Part shown: positions 28,739-35,981 of the stretch, in pieces | Numbering within the stretch: the first letter of the stretch is position 1 | How the letters are laid out: the number at the start of each line of letters is the position of its first letter | Assembly: GCF_019711635.1 (NCBI RefSeq) | Contig: NZ_JAIGNT010000001.1 | Location: forward strand, 62,001 to 126,000 | DNA: 64,000 nucleotides | From: Qipengyuania huizhouensis | GTDB lineage: Bacteria > Pseudomonadota > Alphaproteobacteria > Sphingomonadales > Sphingomonadaceae | Reading direction: 5' to 3' | The notes under the pieces: model-generated | The model's input: the letters and a program-made list of their open reading frames with translations, nothing else | Database searches by the model: none | Told to the model about the DNA's origin: nothing | Position numbers and translations under genes: made by a program

Positions 28739-29191
28739 CGCATCGAAATCTCCGGCATTTTCGCGCAAGCGGGAAAGCATATCGCGCAAAGCAGACTGCT
28801 CTTCCTCGCTCAGGACAGAGAACAATTCCGCCTCGATCTTGAGCGCCAGCGGCATGATCCCGGCATGGACCGCCCTGCCCTCTGCCGTCAGTTCGAGCAG
28901 ATGCGATCGGCCATCTTTCGCATTAGGCTTGCGCGTCGCGAGACCGCGCTGCTCGAGCGTCTTGCACGCGCGATTCACCGGCACCTTGTCCATCAGCGTC
29001 GCCTGGGTGAGTTTGCGCTGGGTGGTGGGACCGCTATCTCCCAGTACCGCCATGACCCGCCATTCGGTGGTCTTCAGCGCAAAGCGCTTGCGATATTGTT
29101 CGGCAATCCGGGTCGACACCGCGTTAGAGGCGACCGACAACTGGTAGGGCAGGAATTCGGCGAGACGTCTGGCTGGTTTACGAGTGGACAT
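28721..29191 (-). CDS. MarR-family transcriptional regulator
   Basis: 156 residues, a winged-helix dimeric repressor type. The helix-turn-helix region is TEWRVMAVLGDSGPTTQRKL followed by TQATLMDKVPVNRACKTLEQ and the wing KPNAKDGRSHLLELTAEGRA, whose DGRS-type wing is typical of MarR. It lies 65 bases downstream of the enoyl-CoA hydratase on the same strand, so it may regulate this acyl-CoA region. The ligand is unknown. Confidence 0.89.
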   Translation of the reverse strand: MSTRKPARRLAEFLPYQLSVASNAVSTRIAEQYRKRFALKTTEWRVMAVLGDSGPTTQRKLTQATLMDKVPVNRACKTLEQRGLATRKPNAKDGRSHLLELTAEGRAVHAGIMPLALKIEAELFSVLSEEEQSALRDMLSRLRENAGDFDAESLAD

Positions 29192-29256
29192 GGCCCACAG
29201 GTCTAGTCCCCTCGCCCCGTTTTACAAGGTTGCAGGCGTGACTATCACAGGTGCAA

Positions 29257-30129
29257 CTATCTATATTCCGGCTCATCCCACCAGGGATAAAAATCGGGCA
29301 TATTCTCGCCGACGGTATCCGGATAGGCGGGCGGGCGTTTTTCGAGAAAGCTGGCAATACCCTCTTTCGCATCGGCGCTGCGGCTGAGGCGATAGATCGA
29401 ACGGCTGTCGATGCGGTGCGCATCCATCGGGTGCCCGCTCGCTCCAAGCCGCCACAGCATCGCCCTCGTCATTGCCACCGACACTGCAGAGGTGTTGTCG
29501 GCGATCTCGCGCGCAAGCCCCACGGCAGCATCCATCAGAACATCGGACGGATGGATTGAACGAACCAGGCCCCGATCAAGCGCTTCATTCGCATCGAAAA
29601 TGCGTCCGGTCATACACCACTCGAGTGCGGTCTGCATCCCGACGAGCCGGGGAAGGAACCAGCTTGAGGCGGCCTCCGGCGTAATCCCACGCCGCGCGAA
29701 AACGAAGCCGAAGCGCGCATTTTCGCTACAAAGACGGATGTCGAACGGCAGCTGCATCGTCGCGCCCACACCCACTGCAACTCCGTTACAGGCACCGATC
29801 AGCGGCTTTTTCGAATTGAACAGCCGCAAGGTCAGCCGCCCACCCCCATCGCGCACCCGCTCATCGGAGAGGTCGTCGACAGTGTTGGGATCCGAGAATA
29901 CATGGCCGCCGCCCTCGGGCGTGAGGTCCGCGCCGGCACAGAATGCCCGCTCACCGTGTCCCGTAACGATTACCGCACGCACGCTGTCGTCGCTATCGGT
30001 TACGTCGAGCGCGTCTATGAATTCCTGCATCATGATCCGCGTGAACGCGTTCATCTTCTCGGGGCGATGGAGTGTCACGGTGGCGATCCCATCGGCGATA
30101 TCGAGCTTGATCTGGGTGAATTCAGTCAT
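29257..30129 (-). CDS. Enoyl-CoA hydratase/isomerase family protein
   Basis: 290-residue crotonase-fold protein. Oxyanion-hole motifs: AFCAGADL (63-70) and GACNGVAVGVGATMQLPFD. The Glu in GITPEAASSWFLPRLVG corresponds to one catalytic glutamate. The substrate is an acyl-CoA; hydration or isomerisation in beta-oxidation is likely but not proven. ATG 30129 (MTEFTQIKLDI) is preferred to an in-frame ATG at 30165, with GGAG upstream. Downstream of a terminator that closes the thiolase-SDR unit, upstream of marR. Confidence 0.87.
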   Translation of the reverse strand: MTEFTQIKLDIADGIATVTLHRPEKMNAFTRIMMQEFIDALDVTDSDDSVRAVIVTGHGERAFCAGADLTPEGGGHVFSDPNTVDDLSDERVRDGGGRLTLRLFNSKKPLIGACNGVAVGVGATMQLPFDIRLCSENARFGFVFARRGITPEAASSWFLPRLVGMQTALEWCMTGRIFDANEALDRGLVRSIHPSDVLMDAAVGLAREIADNTSAVSVAMTRAMLWRLGASGHPMDAHRIDSRSIYRLSRSADAKEGIASFLEKRPPAYPDTVGENMPDFYPWWDEPEYR

Positions 30130-30193
30130 CGATTCGGCACTCCATTCGTCGCTATCAAAGAACACTTGGACCGCTTGTTACACAGTCTAAGCG

Positions 30194-30249
30194 AAAAAAA
30201 TCCGCCGTTCCCATTGCAGCTGCAAAAGCGTGCGGAGAGGAACGGCGGA
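30194..30249 (-). terminator. Rho-independent terminator after the SDR gene
   Basis: Eleven-base perfect arms TCCGCCGTTCC (30201-30211) and GGAACGGCGGA (30239-30249) with a 27-base loop; on the minus strand the hairpin is followed by seven T. It lies about 60 bases after the SDR stop and before the enoyl-CoA hydratase start, so it separates two transcription units. Confidence 0.75.
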
Positions 30250-30307
30250 GCATCATCGGGCAAAACCAATCACAGGCCAGCCAAGTAGGAAAATTCGAAA
30301 TGCTGCA

Positions 30308-31096
30308 TCAACGAGGAGCCATGCGGATCGCACCGTCGAGGCGGACGTCCTCGCCGTTGAAATAGCCACACTCGATCATGGTCATGGCAAGCATGGCGTA
30401 TTCTTCCGGATTGCCTAGGCGTTTGGGGAACGGGACACTGGCGGCCAGCGCGTCCTTCACCTGCGGCGGAGCTGCATTCATGAGCGGAGTGTTGAAGATA
30501 CCCGGCAAGATAGTGTTCACCCGAATGCCCTCGCTCATCAGATCGCGCGCGATGGGCAGGGTCATGCCGATCACGCCACCCTTGGATGCCGAATAGGCAG
30601 CCTGGCCCATCTGGCCGTCTTCGCCTGCAACCGAGGCGGTATTGACGATCGCGCCACGGTCGCCGTCATCGCTGAGCGGATCGAGCGTCATCATTCCGGC
30701 GGCCGATTTGGCAATGCAGCGGAAGGTTCCGACAAGGTTCACCTGGATCACGAAATCGAAGGCCTGCAGCGGGAAGTGGCTGATCTCGCCCGTCTGCTTG
30801 TCGCGCCTGGCAGTCTTGATGGCATTCCCGATACCTGCGCAGTTGACGAGGATACGTTCCTGTCCGTGCGCCTCTCGCGCCTTGGCGAAACCGGCGTCGA
30901 CATCTTCGTCACTGGTGACGTTCACCTTGCAGAAGATGCCGCCGATATCCTTGGCAACGGCTTCGCCCTTTTCCTCGTTCATGTCGAAAATTGCGACCTT
31001 TGCGCCCTTGGCGGCGATCGCCCGCGCGGTTGCTTCGCCGAGACCCGATGCACCGCCGGTAACGACTGCAGGTGTATTGCTGCTAACTTCCATCAT
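30308..31096 (-). CDS. Short-chain dehydrogenase, 3-hydroxyacyl-CoA dehydrogenase type II-like
   Basis: 262-residue classical SDR. N-terminal cofactor motif TGGASGLGEAT with an acidic IFDMNEEKG after strand 2, which favours NAD. NCAGIGNA is the NNAG-like motif; the catalytic Tyr-x3-Lys is YSASK. The inserted loop (KSAAGMMTLDPLSDDGDRGA) resembles HSD17B10-type 3-hydroxyacyl-CoA dehydrogenases. Two consecutive ATGs occur (31096 and 31093); AGGAGA upstream fits the second slightly better. Downstream of thiolase in the same direction, it would supply the ketoacyl-CoA step. Confidence 0.88.
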   Translation of the reverse strand: MMEVSSNTPAVVTGGASGLGEATARAIAAKGAKVAIFDMNEEKGEAVAKDIGGIFCKVNVTSDEDVDAGFAKAREAHGQERILVNCAGIGNAIKTARRDKQTGEISHFPLQAFDFVIQVNLVGTFRCIAKSAAGMMTLDPLSDDGDRGAIVNTASVAGEDGQMGQAAYSASKGGVIGMTLPIARDLMSEGIRVNTILPGIFNTPLMNAAPPQVKDALAASVPFPKRLGNPEEYAMLAMTMIECGYFNGEDVRLDGAIRMAPR

Positions 31097-31118
31097 TCTC
31101 TCCTAAGATCAGAAACCC

Positions 31119-31208
31119 GCTCGCCCTGAGCCTGTCGAAGGGCCGTATTTCACTTGTGACGAAGCGCTAAAAGAAAGTGCGGTGCTTCGACAAGCTCAGT
31201 ACGAACGG
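31119..31208. repeat. Pair of inverted REP-like elements
   Basis: CGCCCTGAGCCTGTCGAAGG (from 31122) and, in opposite orientation, TGCTTCGACAAGCTCAGTAC (from 31183) share a 15-base core (CTGAG-C/T-CTGTCGAAG type) with one difference, separated by about 45 bases. These resemble the GCCCTTCGACAGGCTCAG palindromes common in intergenic DNA of sphingomonads. Located between thiolase and SDR on the same transcript, so likely to form an RNA hairpin. Confidence 0.72.
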
Positions 31209-31230
31209 ATAATTTACGTGTCGCGTTCGT

Positions 31231-32403
31231 TTACAGCGCCTCAACGATCGTCACATTGGCGACACCGCCACCTTCGCACATCGTCTGCAGGCCGTATTTC
31301 TTGCCGCGCGCTTTCAGGGCGTGAACCAGAGTAGCCATGAGCTTGGTTCCCGATGCACCGAGCGGATGGCCCAGCGCAATAGCACCGCCATTGACGTTCA
31401 GCTTTTCCGGATCCGCACCGGTATGCTTCAGCCATGCCAGCGGCACCGGTGCGAAGGCTTCGTTGACTTCGAACAGATCGATGTCGGAAATCTTCATACC
31501 TGCCCGTTCCAGTGCACGGTCGGTGGCGAAAAGCGGCTCTTCCAGCATGATGACCGGATCGCCCGCCGTCACGGTGAGGTTGTGGATGCGCGCCAGCGGC
31601 GTGAGGCCATATTCCTTCAATGCCTTTTCGCTAACCACCAGCACCGCACTCGACCCGTCGCAGATCTGGCTGCTGGAAGCGGCAGTGATCGTGCCTTCCG
31701 GGCTGAGCAGCTTCACACCCGCGATACTTTCCAGCGTCGCGTCGAAGCGAATACCTTCGTCGACCGTGTGCATCTCGGCACCTTCAGCGGTCTCGATCTC
31801 CACCGGCACGATTTCCTCTTCGAATGCGCCGGACCGGGTTGCTTCGATTGCCTTCTCATGACTCGACAGGGCGAAGCGGTCGAGATCGTCCTTGGTGAAG
31901 CCATGCTTCTTCACGATCATCTCCGCGCCCATGAACTGGGACCATTGGATACCGGGATATTTCTCTTCGAGACCAGGCGATTTGTAGTTTCCCAGCCCCT
32001 CTTTCATATGGAACATCGCGGTCGAACCCATAGGCACGCGCGTCATGCTTTCCACGCCGCTGGCGATGACGACATCCTGCGTTCCGCTCATCACCGCCTG
32101 CGCCGCAAACTGGACCGCCTGCTGGCTGGAGCCGCACTGACGGTCGATGGTCACGGCTGGCACGCCCTCACCAAGACGCTTGCTGGCCAGAACGGCATTC
32201 CGTCCCACCTGCATCGCCTGCTCGCCGCCCTGGCTGACACAACCCATGACGACATCGTCGACCGTCTTTGCCTCGAGCCCCGAGCGTTCCATAACCGCAT
32301 CCAGCGATCGCGCTGCCAGATCGACCGGATGCACCCCGGCAAGCCGCCCTCCCCGGCGTCCACCCGCAGTGCGCACGGCTTCGACGATATAGGCTTCGGG
32401 CAT
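31231..32403 (-). CDS. Acetyl-CoA C-acyltransferase (thiolase)
   Basis: 390 residues, normal thiolase length. Catalytic residues: Cys90 in TIDRQCGSSQQ, His346 in IALGHPLGASGTK and Cys376 in QTMCEGGGVANV. The NEAFAPVPLAWLKH block is the thiolase C-domain signature. Degradative (beta-oxidation) or acetoacetyl-CoA-forming use cannot be separated from sequence; the neighbouring SDR, enoyl-CoA hydratase and MarR favour acyl-CoA oxidation. Divergent from the oxygenase gene at 32534. Confidence 0.93.
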   Translation of the reverse strand: MPEAYIVEAVRTAGGRRGGRLAGVHPVDLAARSLDAVMERSGLEAKTVDDVVMGCVSQGGEQAMQVGRNAVLASKRLGEGVPAVTIDRQCGSSQQAVQFAAQAVMSGTQDVVIASGVESMTRVPMGSTAMFHMKEGLGNYKSPGLEEKYPGIQWSQFMGAEMIVKKHGFTKDDLDRFALSSHEKAIEATRSGAFEEEIVPVEIETAEGAEMHTVDEGIRFDATLESIAGVKLLSPEGTITAASSSQICDGSSAVLVVSEKALKEYGLTPLARIHNLTVTAGDPVIMLEEPLFATDRALERAGMKISDIDLFEVNEAFAPVPLAWLKHTGADPEKLNVNGGAIALGHPLGASGTKLMATLVHALKARGKKYGLQTMCEGGGVANVTIVEAL

Positions 32404-32533
32404 CGGTCTCTCCAGTTGCGTTGCAATTTGATACGGGACTATGGCCGCTTTCCGTTTACGTCAAGTGGAGCTTGGTAACGCAAGCGGGCCGGCGTGCTTG
32501 CGGGCAGGCAGAGCGCATCGTAAGGCTGCGCGC

Positions 32534-33280
32534 ATGGCCGAGAAGAAGCTTTTCGAACTCAACCCAGACCTCGATCGCAAGGCGCTCGCCGAACGCTTTG
32601 CGAAAACCGGACGTGTCCAGGTGCGCGATGTCCTTACCGAAGAAACTGCACGCGAGATCCAGATGATCCTCGCGCGCGCAACCAAATGGGGCATGGCGAT
32701 ACAGGCGGGCGACGGACCGGGAATTAAACCGCAAAGTTTCCGACAGGAGGAAGTACAGGCTCCCGGAGGCGCCGAACGGGTCAATGCTGCGGCAATGGCC
32801 GCGCATCAGGCGTCTGCAAGAGGCGACTATGCCTTTCGCTTTGCGCATTACCCGATCCTGACAGCAGTGCAGGAAGGCTGGGATCCTGGCGGTCCTCACG
32901 AGCTGATTCTCGAATATATCAACGCCCCCGATTTCCTCGATCTGGTTCGCGATATCACCGCAACGCCTACGCTGACCAAGGCCGATGGACAGGCATCGCT
33001 ATACGCACCGAACCATTATCTCGGACGGCATATCGACAGCCATGTCGCCGAAGGCTGGCGTTTTGCCTATACGCTCAACTTCGCGCCCGAGGACTGGCAT
33101 CCCGACTGGGGCGGATACCTGCTGTTCCTCGACGAAGAGGGCGATATAGTCGAAGGTTTCCGCCCGCGGTTCAACGCGCTGAATCTCTTCGCTGTGCCGA
33201 CCAGTCACATGGTCTCCTACGTCCCGCCGTTCGCCCCCATGGGCCGCACCGCAATCGTCGGATGGCTGCGCGACAAGTGA
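32534..33280 (+). CDS. 2OG-Fe(II) oxygenase, prolyl-4-hydroxylase/SM-20-like
   Basis: 248 residues. The iron-binding facial triad is visible as His166-x-Asp168 (YLGRHIDSHVAEGWRF) and His225 (VPTSHMVSYVPP), with the 2-oxoglutarate Arg238 in MGRTAIVGWL. TLNFAPEDWHPDWGGYLLFL is the typical double-stranded beta-helix strand pair of the SM-20/Ofd1 group. It would hydroxylate a peptide or protein side chain, probably proline. ATG 32534 is chosen; the upstream open frame is not conserved-looking. Its TGA overlaps the GTG of the next gene. Confidence 0.88.
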   Translation: MAEKKLFELNPDLDRKALAERFAKTGRVQVRDVLTEETAREIQMILARATKWGMAIQAGDGPGIKPQSFRQEEVQAPGGAERVNAAAMAAHQASARGDYAFRFAHYPILTAVQEGWDPGGPHELILEYINAPDFLDLVRDITATPTLTKADGQASLYAPNHYLGRHIDSHVAEGWRFAYTLNFAPEDWHPDWGGYLLFLDEEGDIVEGFRPRFNALNLFAVPTSHMVSYVPPFAPMGRTAIVGWLRDK

Positions 33281-34971
33281 GTACGCCCCCGGAAGACTGG
33301 CATGCTCACGCAATAGCGGCCGAGCAGTCGGGTAACCGGCCTAAGGGACTCCGCCTGCTTGAGCAGGGATTGGCCGAGCATCCGGACCATGCCCAACTGC
33401 ACAATTCCCTGGGATCGATGGCGATGCGCAACGGAGATGCCGAAGGTGCCGAAGCGGCCTTTTCCCGAGCACTCGAACGCGATCCGGGCAATCTCGAGTT
33501 CGTCGTGAACCGGGCCATAGCACTCGGACGGTTGGGACTGCACGACGAAGCTTTGTCGCTGCTGGTTCGACATGAGGCAGTAGGGTCCAGGCAGGCCCGC
33601 TATTGGTCGGTCCGGGCAGCTACTGCACGATCCGCCGCCCAGCCCGCCGAAGCGGCGGCGGCATATGATCGCTGCCTTGCCATCGAACCGCGTCACGCAA
33701 AGGGCTTGCACGGTCGAGCGCGCACTGCACTTGATCGGGGCGAAGCGGATGCCGTTGCCCGTTTTGATGCGGCGTTGGCAGTCAACAGTTCGGAGGCCGA
33801 TCTTTGGCTGGGCAAGGCTCAGGCGCTTGATGTAGCCGGACAACACACAGCCGCGCGGGATATTGCGCAGCAACTCGTCGCACAGGCACCACAATGGCTG
33901 GAAGGACTGAAATTCCTTTCTCAACTGCGATTGGGGGCCGGAGAACAGGATTTTGCCGGGCACTATCGAGAAGCGGCAAAGCGCGTTCCGTCAGACCCCG
34001 GCATCCCTTCCGCCCATGCGGCGGTGTTAGCAGGGCTAGACTATGCCGAAGAGGCTGCCGAAGTGGCAGCGGAAGCGCGCAAGCGATTCAGTTCGCTCCC
34101 ATATTTCGCTCTCCTAGAAGCTGTTCATGCAGGCGCAGCCGGGCAGCACGAAAGGGCCGAGGAAATCTTCGCCAATCTCGATCTCGACACCAGTGAGCGC
34201 GCCATTCACGAGGCCCGCCATCGGATCAGGCTTGGTGAGCTGGACCGTGCGGAGACATTGCTCGATACAGCCATCACTGAGGAGGCAGTGATGCATTCGG
34301 CCTATGCGCTACTGGGCCTTGTCTGGCGGCTAAAGGACGATCCCCGTGCAACCTGGCTACATGGGCAGGAAGGGCTGGTGCGGTTGCTGCCCCTGCGCAA
34401 CGGCGACAACGTCCTTCCGCCTGCCATCGAGACTTTGCACGGGCTGCACGATACCTCTCCGTTGCCACTCGGCCAATCCCTGCGTGGAGGCACGCAGACG
34501 CGGCATATCCTGTTTCATCGTCATGAAGAGGAATTCGCCCGCCTGCGTGAAGCCATCGTGGCGACGCTGAAGGATTATCGTGCGGGTTTACCCGCCCTCG
34601 ACGAAACGCATCCGCTTTTGCGCCACCGTGCGGTGCCATGGTCTCTGGCCGGTTCCTGGTCGGTAAGGATGCATGGCGGAGGCGATTACCATACCTCGCA
34701 TATCCACCCCCAGGGCATGTTGAGCTCCGCGCTCTACCTTATCGTTCCCGACGAGGCGAAGTCCGCGGACCAGCGAGGATGGCTGGAAATCGGCCGCCCA
34801 CCGCCGGACCTCGGGCTGGACCTCGGACCGCTCACCACCATCCGCCCGCAGGAAGGCTACCTCGCGCTGTTTCCAAGCACGCTTTACCACGGCACCACCA
34901 GTTTCGGGAGCGGCCTGCGCATGACAGTGGCCTTCGATGTAATACCCGTTAGGCCTGAGCTCCATGGATAG
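33277..34971 (+). CDS. TPR protein with C-terminal 2OG-Fe(II) oxygenase domain
   Basis: 564 residues from a GTG at 33277 that overlaps the upstream TGA (an in-frame ATG at 33262 is the alternative). Residues 1-370 form about eight to ten TPR-like helical repeats (for example PDHAQLHNSLGSMAMRNGDA, EAEAAFSRALERDP-like). The C-terminal 190 residues match the putative 2OG-FeII_Oxy_5 domain: HTSHIHPQGMLSSALYL (His475, His477), LFPSTLYHGTTSF (His538) and an Arg near 548. This architecture often sits near TonB receptors in sphingomonads. The TPR part probably binds the substrate protein. Confidence 0.83.
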   Translation: MSTPPEDWHAHAIAAEQSGNRPKGLRLLEQGLAEHPDHAQLHNSLGSMAMRNGDAEGAEAAFSRALERDPGNLEFVVNRAIALGRLGLHDEALSLLVRHEAVGSRQARYWSVRAATARSAAQPAEAAAAYDRCLAIEPRHAKGLHGRARTALDRGEADAVARFDAALAVNSSEADLWLGKAQALDVAGQHTAARDIAQQLVAQAPQWLEGLKFLSQLRLGAGEQDFAGHYREAAKRVPSDPGIPSAHAAVLAGLDYAEEAAEVAAEARKRFSSLPYFALLEAVHAGAAGQHERAEEIFANLDLDTSERAIHEARHRIRLGELDRAETLLDTAITEEAVMHSAYALLGLVWRLKDDPRATWLHGQEGLVRLLPLRNGDNVLPPAIETLHGLHDTSPLPLGQSLRGGTQTRHILFHRHEEEFARLREAIVATLKDYRAGLPALDETHPLLRHRAVPWSLAGSWSVRMHGGGDYHTSHIHPQGMLSSALYLIVPDEAKSADQRGWLEIGRPPPDLGLDLGPLTTIRPQEGYLALFPSTLYHGTTSFGSGLRMTVAFDVIPVRPELHG

Positions 34972-35863
34972 GGACCAGAAGGAAAAGGCGTGGAAAGCGT
35001 TCTGGGAGCGTCAGCAAACCTCGCCAGGCGGATCGGTGGTCTCGTCCGGACCGGATCCGATCACCCGGGCGCAATTCGATGCCTGGGCTGACTTTTGCTC
35101 TCGACTCGAACAAGGTTCGCGGGTCCTCGACCTCGGGACGGGCGGCGGAAAACTTCCAGTGATCTTGCGTCAGGCGCGCCCTGACTTGTCGATCGTAGGG
35201 ATTGATAGAGCTGACCCCCTTCCTCCTTCGCCTGAAGGAATTGAACTCATCGGCGGTGTCTCGATGGAAGAACTACCCTTCATCGACGGCCATTTCGATG
35301 CGGCAGTGAGCCAGTTCGGCTTCGAGTATGGCAATACGGCCGTCATATCCGAGGAAATACTCCGCGTCGTGAAAGCCGGTGGCTCTATAGGCCTTATGGT
35401 CCACCTCGGCGATGGACCTATTCTCGCTCATAATCTCAAGCGCCAAGAGCAGATTCTCTGGGTGAAGGACGAAAAGGCCTTTTTCGACGAGATAAGGGGC
35501 ATGCTTCGCCAAGAGAATGCGATTTACCGGGAGGCAATAGCTTTCGCGCAGAATCTGGCGGATGAGGGAGCGGCGCGTTTCGGCAAGGGCTCGGTAGCGT
35601 GGGAGCTGCCCGAAGCCGTGCGGCGTACGCTGGTCTTCGCACCCGGCGGAACCTTCGAGAAGTTGGTGGCCACTCTCGAATTGATCGCAGAGCAGGCAGA
35701 AGCCGAGCTGGGACGGATAGCGTCGCTTGCAGAAGCATGTGCGACAGCAGACAATCGAGAGCGGCTCTTGGCAGGCTTTGAAAGGCGGGGCCGTAAACCG
35801 ATCGAGATCGTCCCGCTACGGCTAGCTGGTGAACCGGCCTTCGCCGAGCTGATTATCCTTTAA
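34964..35863 (+). CDS. SAM-dependent methyltransferase (class I)
   Basis: 299 residues. Motif I is RVLDLGTGGGKLPVILRQA (53-71), strand 2 ends IVGIDRADPLPP, and motif II/post-I regions follow (FDAAVSQFGFEYGNT, VKAGGSIGLMVHLGDG). No DNA-methyltransferase NPPY, no radical-SAM cysteines. The substrate is unknown; ubiquinone/menaquinone-type or small-molecule methyltransferases look similar. It overlaps the TPR-oxygenase gene by eight bases, making a coupled three-gene unit with the two oxygenases. Confidence 0.8.
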   Translation: MDRDQKEKAWKAFWERQQTSPGGSVVSSGPDPITRAQFDAWADFCSRLEQGSRVLDLGTGGGKLPVILRQARPDLSIVGIDRADPLPPSPEGIELIGGVSMEELPFIDGHFDAAVSQFGFEYGNTAVISEEILRVVKAGGSIGLMVHLGDGPILAHNLKRQEQILWVKDEKAFFDEIRGMLRQENAIYREAIAFAQNLADEGAARFGKGSVAWELPEAVRRTLVFAPGGTFEKLVATLELIAEQAEAELGRIASLAEACATADNRERLLAGFERRGRKPIEIVPLRLAGEPAFAELIIL

Positions 35864-35925
35864 CCGAATTCGCCTCACTGGCGCTTTGATGCATCTCGCC
35901 TTGAGGCGGCTGCGTTGAAGCAAAG

Positions 35926-35956
35926 AAAAAGGGCGGCGGACCGAAGTCCACCGCCC
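35926..35956 (-). terminator. Rho-independent terminator of the TonB receptor gene
   Basis: Read on the minus strand: GGGCGGTGGA, six-base loop CTTCGG, TCCGCCGCCC, then TTTTTC. A ten-base-pair stem with one G-T pair, 25 bases past the receptor stop. Confidence 0.85.
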
Positions 35957-35981
35957 TCAATCATTCGTAACTCGCCGTTTC

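Noticed and set aside
31321..32478. 385-codon plus-strand frame opposite thiolase
   Set aside because: His/Arg-rich shadow; thiolase with all catalytic residues occupies the minus strand.
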